Assembly: GCF_014648435.1 (NCBI RefSeq) | Contig: NZ_BMRC01000040.1 | Span: 1 to 64,000 of the forward strand | Length of the DNA: 64,000 nt | Direction: 5' to 3' | From: Nonomuraea spiralis | Lineage (GTDB): Bacteria > Actinomycetota > Actinomycetes > Streptosporangiales > Streptosporangiaceae | Part shown: positions 9,263 through 16,578 of the stretch, piece after piece | How positions within the stretch are numbered: position 1 is the stretch's first letter | How the letters are laid out: every line of letters starts with the position of its first letter | Notes under the pieces: generated by a model | Told to the model about the DNA's origin: nothing | Databases searched by the model: none | Seen by the model: the letters and a program-made list of their open reading frames with translations, nothing else | Made by a program: the position numbers and the translations under genes

Positions 9263-9454
9263 ATGGCGATGGTGAGCGGCTGTTCGGAGCCCCTCCGGGT
9301 GGGGCTCCGTTCGGACGCTTCGGTCTGCCGTTCCGCGAGGATGCGCTGTGCGGCTGGAGACGGCTTCCCGCTCACCAACGCCTGTTCATCGATCGGGACA
9401 TCCGCGAGCACTGTCGGCACTGCGACGGCGATCGCGCGTTACGAAGGACGGTGA
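9263..9454 (+). CDS. Small hypothetical protein, 63 aa (uncertain frame)
   Basis: An ATG at 9263 opens a 63-codon frame that ends by overlapping the next start by four bases (GTGA at 9451-9454), as in translational coupling. The protein is Ser/Ala-rich without a domain. In the same stretch another frame, continuous with the downstream gene, reads FGRFGLPFREDALCGW and LFIDRDIREHCRHCDGD. That looks more protein-like but lacks a normal start codon. Either this frame or an extended downstream gene is real. Confidence 0.3.
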   Translation: MAMVSGCSEPLRVGLRSDASVCRSARMRCAAGDGFPLTNACSSIGTSASTVGTATAIARYEGR

Positions 9455-9747
9455 GCCCAGTGACAGAAGTCGGAGACCTTCACGGTGCGCACCCTGCCTC
9501 ACCTCGACCTCATGCGGTGTCGGTGAGGTGGCTCCCAGCCGAGCAACGCCCCGATCGCACTCGGGTCCTGAACTACACATGCGAATGCCAGTCGCCCGTC
9601 TTCGAGCATTGCATGGCCGGCGGGCAGAGTTTCATCCGGCGCTACGACCGGTCCGCCCCCTCCCCGAACATCGTGGAGAGCCCGCGCATGCGGGTCGCCG
9701 ATGCCATGACGTTGTGGCGACAACTCATGCGCGGGGAAGCGAGGTAA
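9451..9747 (+). CDS. Small hypothetical AICE protein
   Basis: The 98-aa product has a central LNYTCECQSPVFEHCMAGGQ with three cysteines and a His. It then has RRYDRSAPSPNIVESPRMR and ends in a helical ADAMTLWRQLMRGEAR. Codon use is normal for the host. GAAGGA lies just before the GTG at 9451; a second GTG at 9460 is also possible. It sits between the GntR and XRE regulators, where AICEs usually carry small accessory genes. The Cys/His set could bind metal, but no known fold is recognised. Confidence 0.55.
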   Translation: MSPVTEVGDLHGAHPASPRPHAVSVRWLPAEQRPDRTRVLNYTCECQSPVFEHCMAGGQSFIRRYDRSAPSPNIVESPRMRVADAMTLWRQLMRGEAR

Positions 9748-9937
9748 CGACGCGCAGATCCGGCGAGCCATGCACACGTAGCGTCACTTTCTAAAACCGA
9801 TCAGTGACGAGCGTTTCCGCAGGTCGAAGGCCGACCTGCGGTTTCGCATGCCCTCCGACTGGCAGTTTTGCTGCCAGTGACGCAGGTCACCCGTCTTATC
9901 GTCGAAGCAGGCGACGACGAGAAGGAGGGGCGGCGAC

Positions 9938-11152
9938 GTGGCAACAGAGTACGTGACGCAGGGCCAGCGGATCGCGCGGGCTCGTCACCGCAAGGGCTGG
10001 GATCAGGCAACCCTCGCCGAGAAGGTCGGCCGATCTGTCTCCTGGCTGTCGAAAGTGGAGAACGGACGGATGCCGCTGGACCGGATGAGCGTCGTCGGGC
10101 AGCTCGCCGAGGCGCTCGGGGTGGAGGTCGGCGAGCTGACGGGCCAGCCGTACCAGCACGAGACGACGGAGCTCGACTCCGGGCACGCGGCCGTGCCGGG
10201 ACTTCGGCTCGCGCTTCAGCAGGCGTCGTTGCCCAGCGGGATCGGGCTGCCAGCGCGCGGGGAGCCGCGGACGTTGCAGGAGCTGGAGGCGAACGTCCGC
10301 CTGGCCGAGCATCTGCGCCAGGACGCCAAGTTCACCGCCCTCGGTGAGGTGCTGCCCAGGATCCTCGCCGACCTGATCGCCATCATCAACAGCTCCTCGG
10401 CCGATCGCGACCGGGCCGAGGCGCTGATGCTGCGGGCCTGCCACATGGCGCGGGTGTCGTCGAACCTGCTGGGTCACCATGATCTCGGCTGGACGGCGGT
10501 ACAGCGCGAACTCGTGGCCGCACAGCGCGTGGGCTCGCCCGATCTGATTGCGGCGGCGAGCTGGGACCTGTGCGGGGTGTGGCTGCACGAAGCGCAGCTC
10601 AACCCGGCCAAGGACGCGGCTCTGTCGGCGTTGGACCAGATCGAACCGTACGTGAGCGGAGACGACACGATCAAGGCGATGTGGGGTGCCCTGCATCTGC
10701 GGGCCGCCGTAGCGTACTCCCGGCTGTGGGACCAGCGAGAGGCGGAGAGCCACCTGGGCGAGGCCCGCCGCGTCGCCGAGGTCCTGCCGCGGGACGGCAA
10801 CGCGTTCCAGACGCAGTTCAACCGGGTCAACACCACCATTCACGCCGTCGAGGTCAGCATGGAGCTGGGCCGGCCTCGTGAGGTCATCTCGCGGGCCGAA
10901 CACGTCGAGATCGCCGAGATCGCCTCGTCCGAACGTCAGGCTCACTACTGGACCTGCACCGCGGCGGGCTACCACATGAACAGAAAGGACAACGAAGCCG
11001 CAGACGCTCTGCTCCGTGCCGACCGGATCGCGCCTCAGCACGTCCGGAACCGTCCGTTGGTCCGCAACATCGTGCGCGACCTGCGAGACAGCGGCAAGCT
11101 GCATCGTCAGCGCGAGATTCTCAACCTCGCCAAGGTGATGCGGCTGCTCTGA
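9938..11152 (+). CDS. XRE-family helix-turn-helix regulator with helical C-terminal domain
   Basis: The GTG at 9938 follows GAAGGAGGGG. Residues ~8-67 form a Cro/C1-type helix-turn-helix (QRIARARHRKGWDQATLAEK, then SVSWLSKVENGRMPLDRM). The remaining ~330 residues are helical and TPR-like (ARVSSNLLGHHDLGWTAVQR, HLRAAVAYSRLWDQREAESH). Family knowledge: such XRE-TPR proteins in AICEs and streptomycetes often sense peptides or act as element switches. At 404 aa it is full length. It is transcribed alone, toward the small gene at 11247. No operator was identified. Confidence 0.85.
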   Translation: MATEYVTQGQRIARARHRKGWDQATLAEKVGRSVSWLSKVENGRMPLDRMSVVGQLAEALGVEVGELTGQPYQHETTELDSGHAAVPGLRLALQQASLPSGIGLPARGEPRTLQELEANVRLAEHLRQDAKFTALGEVLPRILADLIAIINSSSADRDRAEALMLRACHMARVSSNLLGHHDLGWTAVQRELVAAQRVGSPDLIAAASWDLCGVWLHEAQLNPAKDAALSALDQIEPYVSGDDTIKAMWGALHLRAAVAYSRLWDQREAESHLGEARRVAEVLPRDGNAFQTQFNRVNTTIHAVEVSMELGRPREVISRAEHVEIAEIASSERQAHYWTCTAAGYHMNRKDNEAADALLRADRIAPQHVRNRPLVRNIVRDLRDSGKLHRQREILNLAKVMRLL

Positions 11153-11246
11153 GCACGACGAACGGAGGGCTATCCGCGCAATGGCTCCTCACCCAGCAGG
11201 TAACCCGGGGACGCTTCGGCGTTCTGCCTACACGATGGGGTGATAC

Positions 11247-11393
11247 GTGGGTCTTAGCGAGACTGAACGACAGATCCTGCTTCGCGAGCTGGCGGAGATC
11301 GCGGTCGACCTGACCGAACTCCAACGGCGTGCGACCAGGGTCTCTACTCGGCTTGATCAGAGCGAGTCCGAGCGTCCAGCTCGTCCAGCCTGA
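11247..11393 (+). CDS. Small helical protein, 48 aa
   Basis: The GTG at 11247 follows a GGGGTGA run. The product begins MGLSETERQILLRELAEIAV and continues as one charged amphipathic helix (DLTELQRRATRVSTRLDQ), likely a short coiled coil. Its 3' end overlaps the convergent GntR gene by 50 nt. The clean heptad-like pattern supports it, but its size and the overlap keep confidence moderate. The function is unknown. Confidence 0.45.
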   Translation: MGLSETERQILLRELAEIAVDLTELQRRATRVSTRLDQSESERPARPA

Positions 11394-11724
11394 CCGTCAG
11401 CTTGTTCATGTGCTGACGGATCTCGCGCAACTGCTCGGAGATGATGCGGAACTCTTCGCTGTGCTCGCCAGGGGCGGGGACGGCCTCGATGTCGTCAGGG
11501 GTGCGGGTGACGAAGCTGCCCGCCCCCTGGCGGGTCTCGATGAGCCCTTCGTCGCGGAGTACGGCCAGGGCGTTGCCGATGGTCATCATGGCCACGCCGT
11601 ACTTCTCGGACAGCTCACGCGCTACGGGGAGCTGCTCTCCCACTGCATACCGGCCTGAGGCGATATCGCGCCGAATGTCCTCGGCAATCCGCAGGTACGG
11701 CCGGCGCCGGTCAGTGGTTGCCAT
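11344..11724 (-). CDS. GntR-family regulator with coiled-coil tail
   Basis: The 126-aa protein has a GntR winged helix at residues ~8-73 (YLRIAEDIRRDIASGRYAVG, AMMTIGNALAVLRDEGLIET, GAGSFV). A short helical tail follows (ISEQLREIRQHMNKLTVRLD) in place of an effector domain, suggesting dimerisation only. It is divergent from the transfer operon starting at 11869. Two related palindromes lie in the shared promoter region at 11745-11760 and 11814-11829, so it probably represses both itself and the transfer genes, as KorSA-like or GntR repressors do in related elements. The repression target is inferred from position. Confidence 0.88.
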   Translation of the reverse strand: MATTDRRRPYLRIAEDIRRDIASGRYAVGEQLPVARELSEKYGVAMMTIGNALAVLRDEGLIETRQGAGSFVTRTPDDIEAVPAPGEHSEEFRIISEQLREIRQHMNKLTVRLDELDARTRSDQAE

Positions 11725-11744
11725 GACTCAACTTTAGCGGTTCT

Positions 11745-11829
11745 AGATGCCTAGGTCTCTGGGCAACCTGTAAGGAATCTCGAAGCGATTTAGCTATCTC
11801 GGTTTACAGAGCTAGATACCTAGGTATCT
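11745..11829. promoter_or_regulatory. Divergent promoter with two CCTAGG-centred operators
   Basis: AGATACCTAGGTATCT (11814-11829) is a perfect 16-nt palindrome. AGATGCCTAGGTCTCT (11745-11760) matches it except at two positions. The first lies between a TTTACA -35-like hexamer (11803-11808) and a TATCTT -10-like hexamer (11825-11830) of the rightward promoter. The other is close to the gntR start. This is the layout expected for a repressor acting on both directions. Confidence 0.7.
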
Positions 11830-11868
11830 TTGTAACTAGCACAGTCACTCTGAAGGAGACCAGCTCTC

Positions 11869-12201
11869 ATGCGCACCATCCCGATCCCTGTCGACACCTC
11901 CAAGCTCGTCATCACCTGTGTGAAGGCACCGAAGCCGCGCCTGGTCAACAAGGACACCGGCGAGATCAAGACCGACAAGAACGGCAACACCGTCTACGAG
12001 ATCACCGTCTCGGTGGAAGACGAGTTCGGCCGGATCGAACTCGTCAAGATCGGCACTTCGGGGGAACCCCCGATCGCCGCCGGTCAGCAGGTCAACCCGT
12101 CCGGCATGGTCGGCTACGTCTGGGAGATCGCGGGCCGGTGGGGCATTTCCTACCGCGCCGCCGCTCTCCTACCAGCAGACACGGAGCCGCTCCGTGTCTG
12201 A
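11869..12201 (+). CDS. SCO3933-family regulatory protein
   Basis: The 110-aa product starts MRTIPIPVDTSKLVITCV after a GAAGGAG ribosome-binding site. It contains KPRLVNKDTGEIKTDKNGN and a conserved C-terminal GYVWEIAGRWGISYRAAAL. This matches the SCO3933-type family found at the head of AICE transfer operons; the mechanism is not known. It is the first gene after the double operator and overlaps the transfer gene by 8 nt, so the two are co-translated. Family recognition is from memory of the sequence pattern. Confidence 0.75.
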   Translation: MRTIPIPVDTSKLVITCVKAPKPRLVNKDTGEIKTDKNGNTVYEITVSVEDEFGRIELVKIGTSGEPPIAAGQQVNPSGMVGYVWEIAGRWGISYRAAALLPADTEPLRV

Positions 12202-13564
12202 CACCACGCTCCTCGTGCTCGGAGTCCTGGCCGCTGCGGTGGCCGGGCTCTGGGCTTGGCGCCGCTGGCACTACCCGTCGTTCTGGCTCGTGGCCGCCTT
12301 CCCGCTGGTCGCGATCAGCGTACGGGCCACCTGGCGCAAGGTCGCCCTCGGCTGTCACCTGACCAAGAAGCGGCAGCGCTTCTGGTTCACCACCGTCCCC
12401 GGCCTGGTCGCCTCGACCGGCGTCGTCCGCGTCCGGCGCAAGTGGCAGCGCATCGCCGTGGACACCAAGCCGTTCATGTGGCTGCCCAAGCCCACCCGCT
12501 ACGGCTGGCGCGTCACCCTGCACACCCTGGAAGGACAGATCCCCGCCGACTACGCCGACGTCGCCGAACGGCTCGCCCACTCGTGGGGCGTGCACGCGAT
12601 CCGCGTCTCGTCTCCTCGTCCGGGACGGGTCGTCCTGTCCGCCACCGTCCGCGACCCACTCGTCCGGGTCGAGACCCTGCCGACCTCGCCCGAACTGCTC
12701 AAGGTCACCGTGGGACGTCTGGAGACCGGCGGCCCCTGGACCATTGACTTCAGAACCGTCCCGCACTGGCTCAACGCCGGAGCTACCCAGTCCGGCAAGT
12801 CCAACCTCGCCAACGCCCTGGTCCAAGGGCTGGCTCCACAACCGGTCGCCCTGGTGGGCTTCGACCTCAAGGGCGGCGTGGAGTTCACCCCGTACAGCCC
12901 ACGTCTGTCGGCGCTGGGCACCACACGAGGTGAATGCGTCGCACTGCTGGATGACCTCGTCGGCCTGATGACCGGCCGCATGGCCCAGTGCCGGGAGGCC
13001 GGCGCCCGCAACATCTGGCAACTCCCGGATGATCAGCGGCCTGTGCCCGTCGTGGTCCTGGTCGACGAGCTGGCCGAGCTGTACCTGATGGCCGACAAGT
13101 CGGAGAAGGACGAGATCGCCAAGACCTCGACGGCACTGCTTCGGGTGGCTCAGCTCGGCAGGGCGTTCGGCATTTACCTGTTCTGCTGTGGCCAGCGCAT
13201 CGGCTCCGATCTCGGGCCCGGCGTCACCGCACTGCGCGCTCAGTGCTCCGGCCGCATCTGCCACCGCGTCAACGATCCCGAGACCGCCGCCATGACGCTC
13301 GGTGACCTCGACCCCGCCGCACTCGCCTCGGCTCGTGCCATCCCCGCCGAGACACCAGGGGTCGCCATCGTCGCCTCTCAAGACGGCCAGTGGTACCGCG
13401 CCCGCTCCTACTACGTCAGCGAACAAGCCGCCGAACTCGCCGCCTCGACCTACGCCGACCGCTCACCCGTCTGGGCCGACGTCGTCGCCGGCCACGCCGC
13501 CCAGGTGAGCGACACCGACCTCGCCGAGTTCCTCAACTCCATCCCTGACCCACGAGAGGCCTGA
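12194..13564 (+). CDS. FtsK/SpoIIIE-like conjugal DNA translocase (TraSA-type)
   Basis: The 456-aa protein starts at a GTG overlapping the previous gene. Two N-terminal membrane segments (residues ~5-20 and ~28-43) precede the motor domain. Walker A is GATQSGKSN at ~196-204 and Walker B is VVLVDE at ~287-292; GQRIGSDLGPGVTALRAQ follows. Family knowledge: TraSA/TraB proteins move double-stranded plasmid or AICE DNA between mycelia as a single hexameric pump. Length is normal. It is the transfer gene of this element and is followed at 6 nt by the spread gene. Confidence 0.92.
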   Translation: MSDTTLLVLGVLAAAVAGLWAWRRWHYPSFWLVAAFPLVAISVRATWRKVALGCHLTKKRQRFWFTTVPGLVASTGVVRVRRKWQRIAVDTKPFMWLPKPTRYGWRVTLHTLEGQIPADYADVAERLAHSWGVHAIRVSSPRPGRVVLSATVRDPLVRVETLPTSPELLKVTVGRLETGGPWTIDFRTVPHWLNAGATQSGKSNLANALVQGLAPQPVALVGFDLKGGVEFTPYSPRLSALGTTRGECVALLDDLVGLMTGRMAQCREAGARNIWQLPDDQRPVPVVVLVDELAELYLMADKSEKDEIAKTSTALLRVAQLGRAFGIYLFCCGQRIGSDLGPGVTALRAQCSGRICHRVNDPETAAMTLGDLDPAALASARAIPAETPGVAIVASQDGQWYRARSYYVSEQAAELAASTYADRSPVWADVVAGHAAQVSDTDLAEFLNSIPDPREA

Positions 13565-13570
13565 ACTCCG

Positions 13571-14266
13571 ATGCGACGCCTCGCCCACTGGCTGCTCGAC
13601 ACCGGCCCCGTCCTCGTCCTGGCCCTCATCGCCGGAGCCGGGTCCTTCACCCACATCCGCGACACCGCCAGCGACCACGGACAGTCCGGCTGGATGGCCT
13701 GGGCGATCGCCGTCTGCATCGACCTCACCTGCGTCATGGCCGCCCGCGAGCGGCAACGCGACAAGAAGACCGCCCGCGTACGACGCGGCCTGATCTCCTG
13801 GCCCGTCCTCGTCCTGACCGGAGGCATCGTCCTGTCCCTGGCCGCCAACCTCCAACAAGCCGACCCGACCGCCTGGGGCTGGATCACCGCCGCCACCCCC
13901 GCCGCCGCCTTCCTCGTCGCCGTCTCCATGCTCGAACGCCGGACGTCCGGCCCGCGTCCCGACTCGTCCCCAGACGTCTTCAGGACGTCCCCGAAAAACG
14001 TCCCCGCGTCCCCTCCGCGTCCTGATGCACCCGTAGCTGTCCCGCCCGCAGACCGTCCCGCCCTCGTCCCCGCCCAGGACCGCCAGGACGAACACCCCGG
14101 ACCGTCCCCGGCACTCGTCGACTACGCCCGCCGCGTCGCCGACGAACACCACACCCGACACGGCAAGCCCATCACCCGCGACGTTCTCCGCGCCCGCCTC
14201 GGCGTGTCCGAGCAACTCGCCTCCGACCTGCTCCACACCCTGCGCACCGTCCCAGAAACCACCTGA
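13571..14266 (+). CDS. DUF2637 membrane protein, spread-type (SpdB-like)
   Basis: The 231-aa product has membrane segments near residues 10-27, 40-57, 77-95 and 100-120, in the DUF2637 pattern (TGPVLVLALIAGAGSFTHI; ISWPVLVLTGGIVLSLAANL). A proline/arginine-rich linker leads to a C-terminal helix-turn-helix-like region (PITRDVLRARLGVSEQLASD). Family knowledge: such proteins help intramycelial spread of AICEs and plasmids. It is in the transfer operon. The first 120 residues are the secure part of the call. Confidence 0.85.
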   Translation: MRRLAHWLLDTGPVLVLALIAGAGSFTHIRDTASDHGQSGWMAWAIAVCIDLTCVMAARERQRDKKTARVRRGLISWPVLVLTGGIVLSLAANLQQADPTAWGWITAATPAAAFLVAVSMLERRTSGPRPDSSPDVFRTSPKNVPASPPRPDAPVAVPPADRPALVPAQDRQDEHPGPSPALVDYARRVADEHHTRHGKPITRDVLRARLGVSEQLASDLLHTLRTVPETT

Positions 14267-14279
14267 AAGGCGCACCACC

Positions 14280-14621
14280 ATGAACAACGACCGAGACGCC
14301 CTCATCGCCGGACTCATCTCCATGGCGGGCTTCCTCAAGGCACACCCTCAGATCCCGACCTCAATAGCCCCCGTCACCCTCCGCGCCTTCCCCGACAACG
14401 GCTCCGACGACGACATGCGCACCGAGGTCGACAAGGTCGCCGCCCTGATCGGCACGGAGATCGACCCCCACCACCTGCCCCATGACCACTACATGACCGG
14501 CATCGGCTTCGGACCGGTCCGCTACGAGTTCATCGCCATCCTCGCCGCCGCCCGCGCCCGCCACGCCGCCGATGACAGCTACCGCGGCTGCATCCAGATC
14601 GACACCACCCAGGAGCCCTGA
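14280..14621 (+). CDS. Hypothetical AICE protein, 113 aa
   Basis: The ATG at 14280 follows GAAAGGCGC. The soluble product begins MNNDRDALIAGLISMAGFLK and contains DPHHLPHDHYMTGIGFGPV and a helical C terminus (FIAILAAARARHAADDS). Short proteins of this look are common between spread and replication genes in AICEs. The function is unknown. It is in the same operon, 13 nt after the previous stop. Confidence 0.65.
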   Translation: MNNDRDALIAGLISMAGFLKAHPQIPTSIAPVTLRAFPDNGSDDDMRTEVDKVAALIGTEIDPHHLPHDHYMTGIGFGPVRYEFIAILAAARARHAADDSYRGCIQIDTTQEP

Positions 14622-14623
14622 CC

Positions 14624-14791
14624 ATGCGAATCCGCCTCGAAGGCAACCGCGCCGAACTCACTCTCGGCATGATCCACCTTCGCCAGATCTTCACCGTCAC
14701 CAGCATGTCGCGGGCCTTCCCCAACAGGAGCCGGCCGCGGAACTACCGCCTCTACGTCACCATCACCCCGCGCAAGGACCTCCGCCCATGA
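14624..14791 (+). CDS. Small basic hypothetical protein, 55 aa
   Basis: It starts two bases after the preceding stop and overlaps the next gene by ATGA, so it belongs to the operon. The product begins MRIRLEGNRAELTLGMIHLR and ends YVTITPRKDLRP, with many Arg residues and a beta-rich pattern. No domain is recognised. The tight coupling on both sides is the main support. Confidence 0.6.
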   Translation: MRIRLEGNRAELTLGMIHLRQIFTVTSMSRAFPNRSRPRNYRLYVTITPRKDLRP

Positions 14792-14946
14792 CGACCGAAG
14801 AACCCTGGACCGACTGGCCCGACATCCTCGCCGCCGTCCCGCTCGCCTACGGCCGCTGCTGCACCTGCAACGGAAGGGGCCTCGACGGCGACAGCAACAC
14901 CTGCCGCGACTGCGACGGCAGCGGCATAGACAACCACGGCGCATAG
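14788..14946 (+). CDS. Small zinc-finger-like protein, 52 aa
   Basis: The start overlaps the previous stop (ATGA). The C-terminal half carries CCTCNGRG and CRDCDGSG, two CxxCxGxG-type units like those of the DnaJ zinc-binding region, which suggests one bound zinc. The N-terminal half (TTEEPWTDWPDILAAVPLAY) is unknown. Similar tiny CxxCxGxG proteins occur beside replication genes in actinomycete elements. The role is not known. Confidence 0.65.
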   Translation: MTTEEPWTDWPDILAAVPLAYGRCCTCNGRGLDGDSNTCRDCDGSGIDNHGA

Positions 14947-15041
14947 CCGAGATCCCCTCACCTGGCCACACAACCGCCAAGTTCCGCGCCAGGTGAGGGG
15001 CCATCCCACTCCAGAACGCATCCGGACAGGACGGATCCATC

Positions 15042-16409
15042 TTGCACCACTCACACGCCATAGCCGGGATGATCGACCGGCTCCACCAACCCGACTACGA
15101 CCGCTGGGCGCACCAGATCAAGCGCACCGGCGGCTGCCGACAGCCCATCCACTTGCGTGGCAAGGTCGAGCACTACGACCAGGCCACCGGCCAGCTGCTC
15201 CACCGCTACAGCACCAACCGCGAGCCGAACGGCGTCCTGCGCCTCCCATGCAAGACCCGCCGCGCCTCCCGCTGCCCGGCCTGCGCCGAGGTCTACCGCG
15301 CCGACACCTACCAACTCGTCCGCGCCGGCCTCATCGGCGGCAAAGGCGTCCCCGAAACCGTCAGCTCGCACCCGTGCCTGTTCATCACCCTCACCGCACC
15401 CTCCTTCGGGACGGTCCACACCCGCCGGGAGAAGAACGGCAAGGTCCAGCCCTGTCACGCCCGCCGCAATGCCCAGACCTGCCCGCACGGACAGCTCATG
15501 TCCTGCACCGACCGCCACAGCGCCGACGACCCGCGGCTCGGCGAACCGCTGTGCCCCGACTGCTACGACTACGACGGCTCCGTCCTGTTCAACGCCATCA
15601 GCCCTGAGCTCTGGCGCCGCTTCACCCTCGCCCTACGCCGCCGCTTCGCCCGCCTCAACGGCCTGACCATCAAAGCCCTACGCCAACAAGTCACCATCGC
15701 CTTCGCCAAAGTCGCCGAATACCAACGCCGCGGCGTCGCCCACTTCCACGCCGTCATCCGCCTCGACGGGCCCGACGGTCCTAACGCACTTCCACCGGTC
15801 TGGGCCACCGCCGACGCCCTGGCCGAGGCCGTCCAGCACGCGACGGCCGCCGTAACTGCCGAGATCAAGCCACTGAGCCGCACGTTCCGCTGGGGCACCC
15901 AGCTCGACGTCCGCCACATCACCATGAACGGCGACCTCACCGAACAGGCCGTCGCCGCCTACATCGCCAAGTACGCCACCAAGGCCGCCGAGTGCGTCGG
16001 CACTCTGGACCGCCGTATCCAGCCACTCGACAATCTCGACGCCCTCCCCGTGCGCGACCACGCCCGCCGGCTGATCGCCGCCTGCATGCGGCTGGGCAGC
16101 GACGAGGACCTGGCCGACCTGCGGCTCACCCACTGGGCCCACATGCTCGGCTTCCGCGGCCACTTCTCCACCAAGAGCCGCCACTACTCCACCACCCTCA
16201 GCGAACTCCGCGCCGCCCGCGAAGAACACATACGCACAGAAGAGATCACCGCCGGACGCCTCCCGCTCTTCGACCAGGACACCGTCCTCGTCGTCGCCCA
16301 CTGGGAGTACGCCGGACAAGGACTCTCCCTCGGAGAACAACTCCTCGCCGCCGCCATCACTGACACACGCCTTCCAAGCCCTGCTCGATCGGAGATCACG
16401 CATGAATGA
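15042..16409 (+). CDS. RepSA-like replication initiator
   Basis: The 455-aa protein contains CKTRRASRCPACAEVYRADT (a cysteine cluster likely to bind zinc), HPCLFITLTAPSFGTVHTR and a later GVAHFHAVIRLDG. The last segments match the HUH-like features of AICE and Streptomyces plasmid rolling-circle initiators. Family knowledge: RepSA nicks the double-strand origin and allows the excised circle to replicate. I list the TTG at 15042; an ATG at 15069 (MIDRLHQPDYDRW) is equally possible. It overlaps the excisionase gene by 8 nt. The origin is probably within or next to this gene, but I cannot place it. Confidence 0.85.
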   Translation: MHHSHAIAGMIDRLHQPDYDRWAHQIKRTGGCRQPIHLRGKVEHYDQATGQLLHRYSTNREPNGVLRLPCKTRRASRCPACAEVYRADTYQLVRAGLIGGKGVPETVSSHPCLFITLTAPSFGTVHTRREKNGKVQPCHARRNAQTCPHGQLMSCTDRHSADDPRLGEPLCPDCYDYDGSVLFNAISPELWRRFTLALRRRFARLNGLTIKALRQQVTIAFAKVAEYQRRGVAHFHAVIRLDGPDGPNALPPVWATADALAEAVQHATAAVTAEIKPLSRTFRWGTQLDVRHITMNGDLTEQAVAAYIAKYATKAAECVGTLDRRIQPLDNLDALPVRDHARRLIAACMRLGSDEDLADLRLTHWAHMLGFRGHFSTKSRHYSTTLSELRAAREEHIRTEEITAGRLPLFDQDTVLVVAHWEYAGQGLSLGEQLLAAAITDTRLPSPARSEITHE

Positions 16410-16578
16410 CCTCGTGCTCACCGTCGACGAGGCCGCCAAGCGGCTCCGCGTCAGCCGGTGGACCCTCTACACCCTCATCCGCTCCAACCAACTCCGAAGC
16501 TTCAAAGTCGGCCGCCGCCGCCTCATCGAGGCCGACGCCCTGACCGAGTGCATTAAGACCCTGGTGGAGGTGGCCTGA
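16402..16578 (+). CDS. xis: Excisionase (MerR-like helix-turn-helix)
   Basis: This 58-aa protein has the classical excisionase core: LTVDEAAKRLRVSRWTLYTL, then SFKVGRRRLIEADAL. It matches the DNA-binding domain of the AlpA/Xis class. It lies between the initiator and the integrase, overlapping the former by 8 nt and ending directly before the integrase ATG. Family knowledge: Xis directs the integrase toward excision. The position, size and motif agree. Confidence 0.92.
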   Translation: MNDLVLTVDEAAKRLRVSRWTLYTLIRSNQLRSFKVGRRRLIEADALTECIKTLVEVA

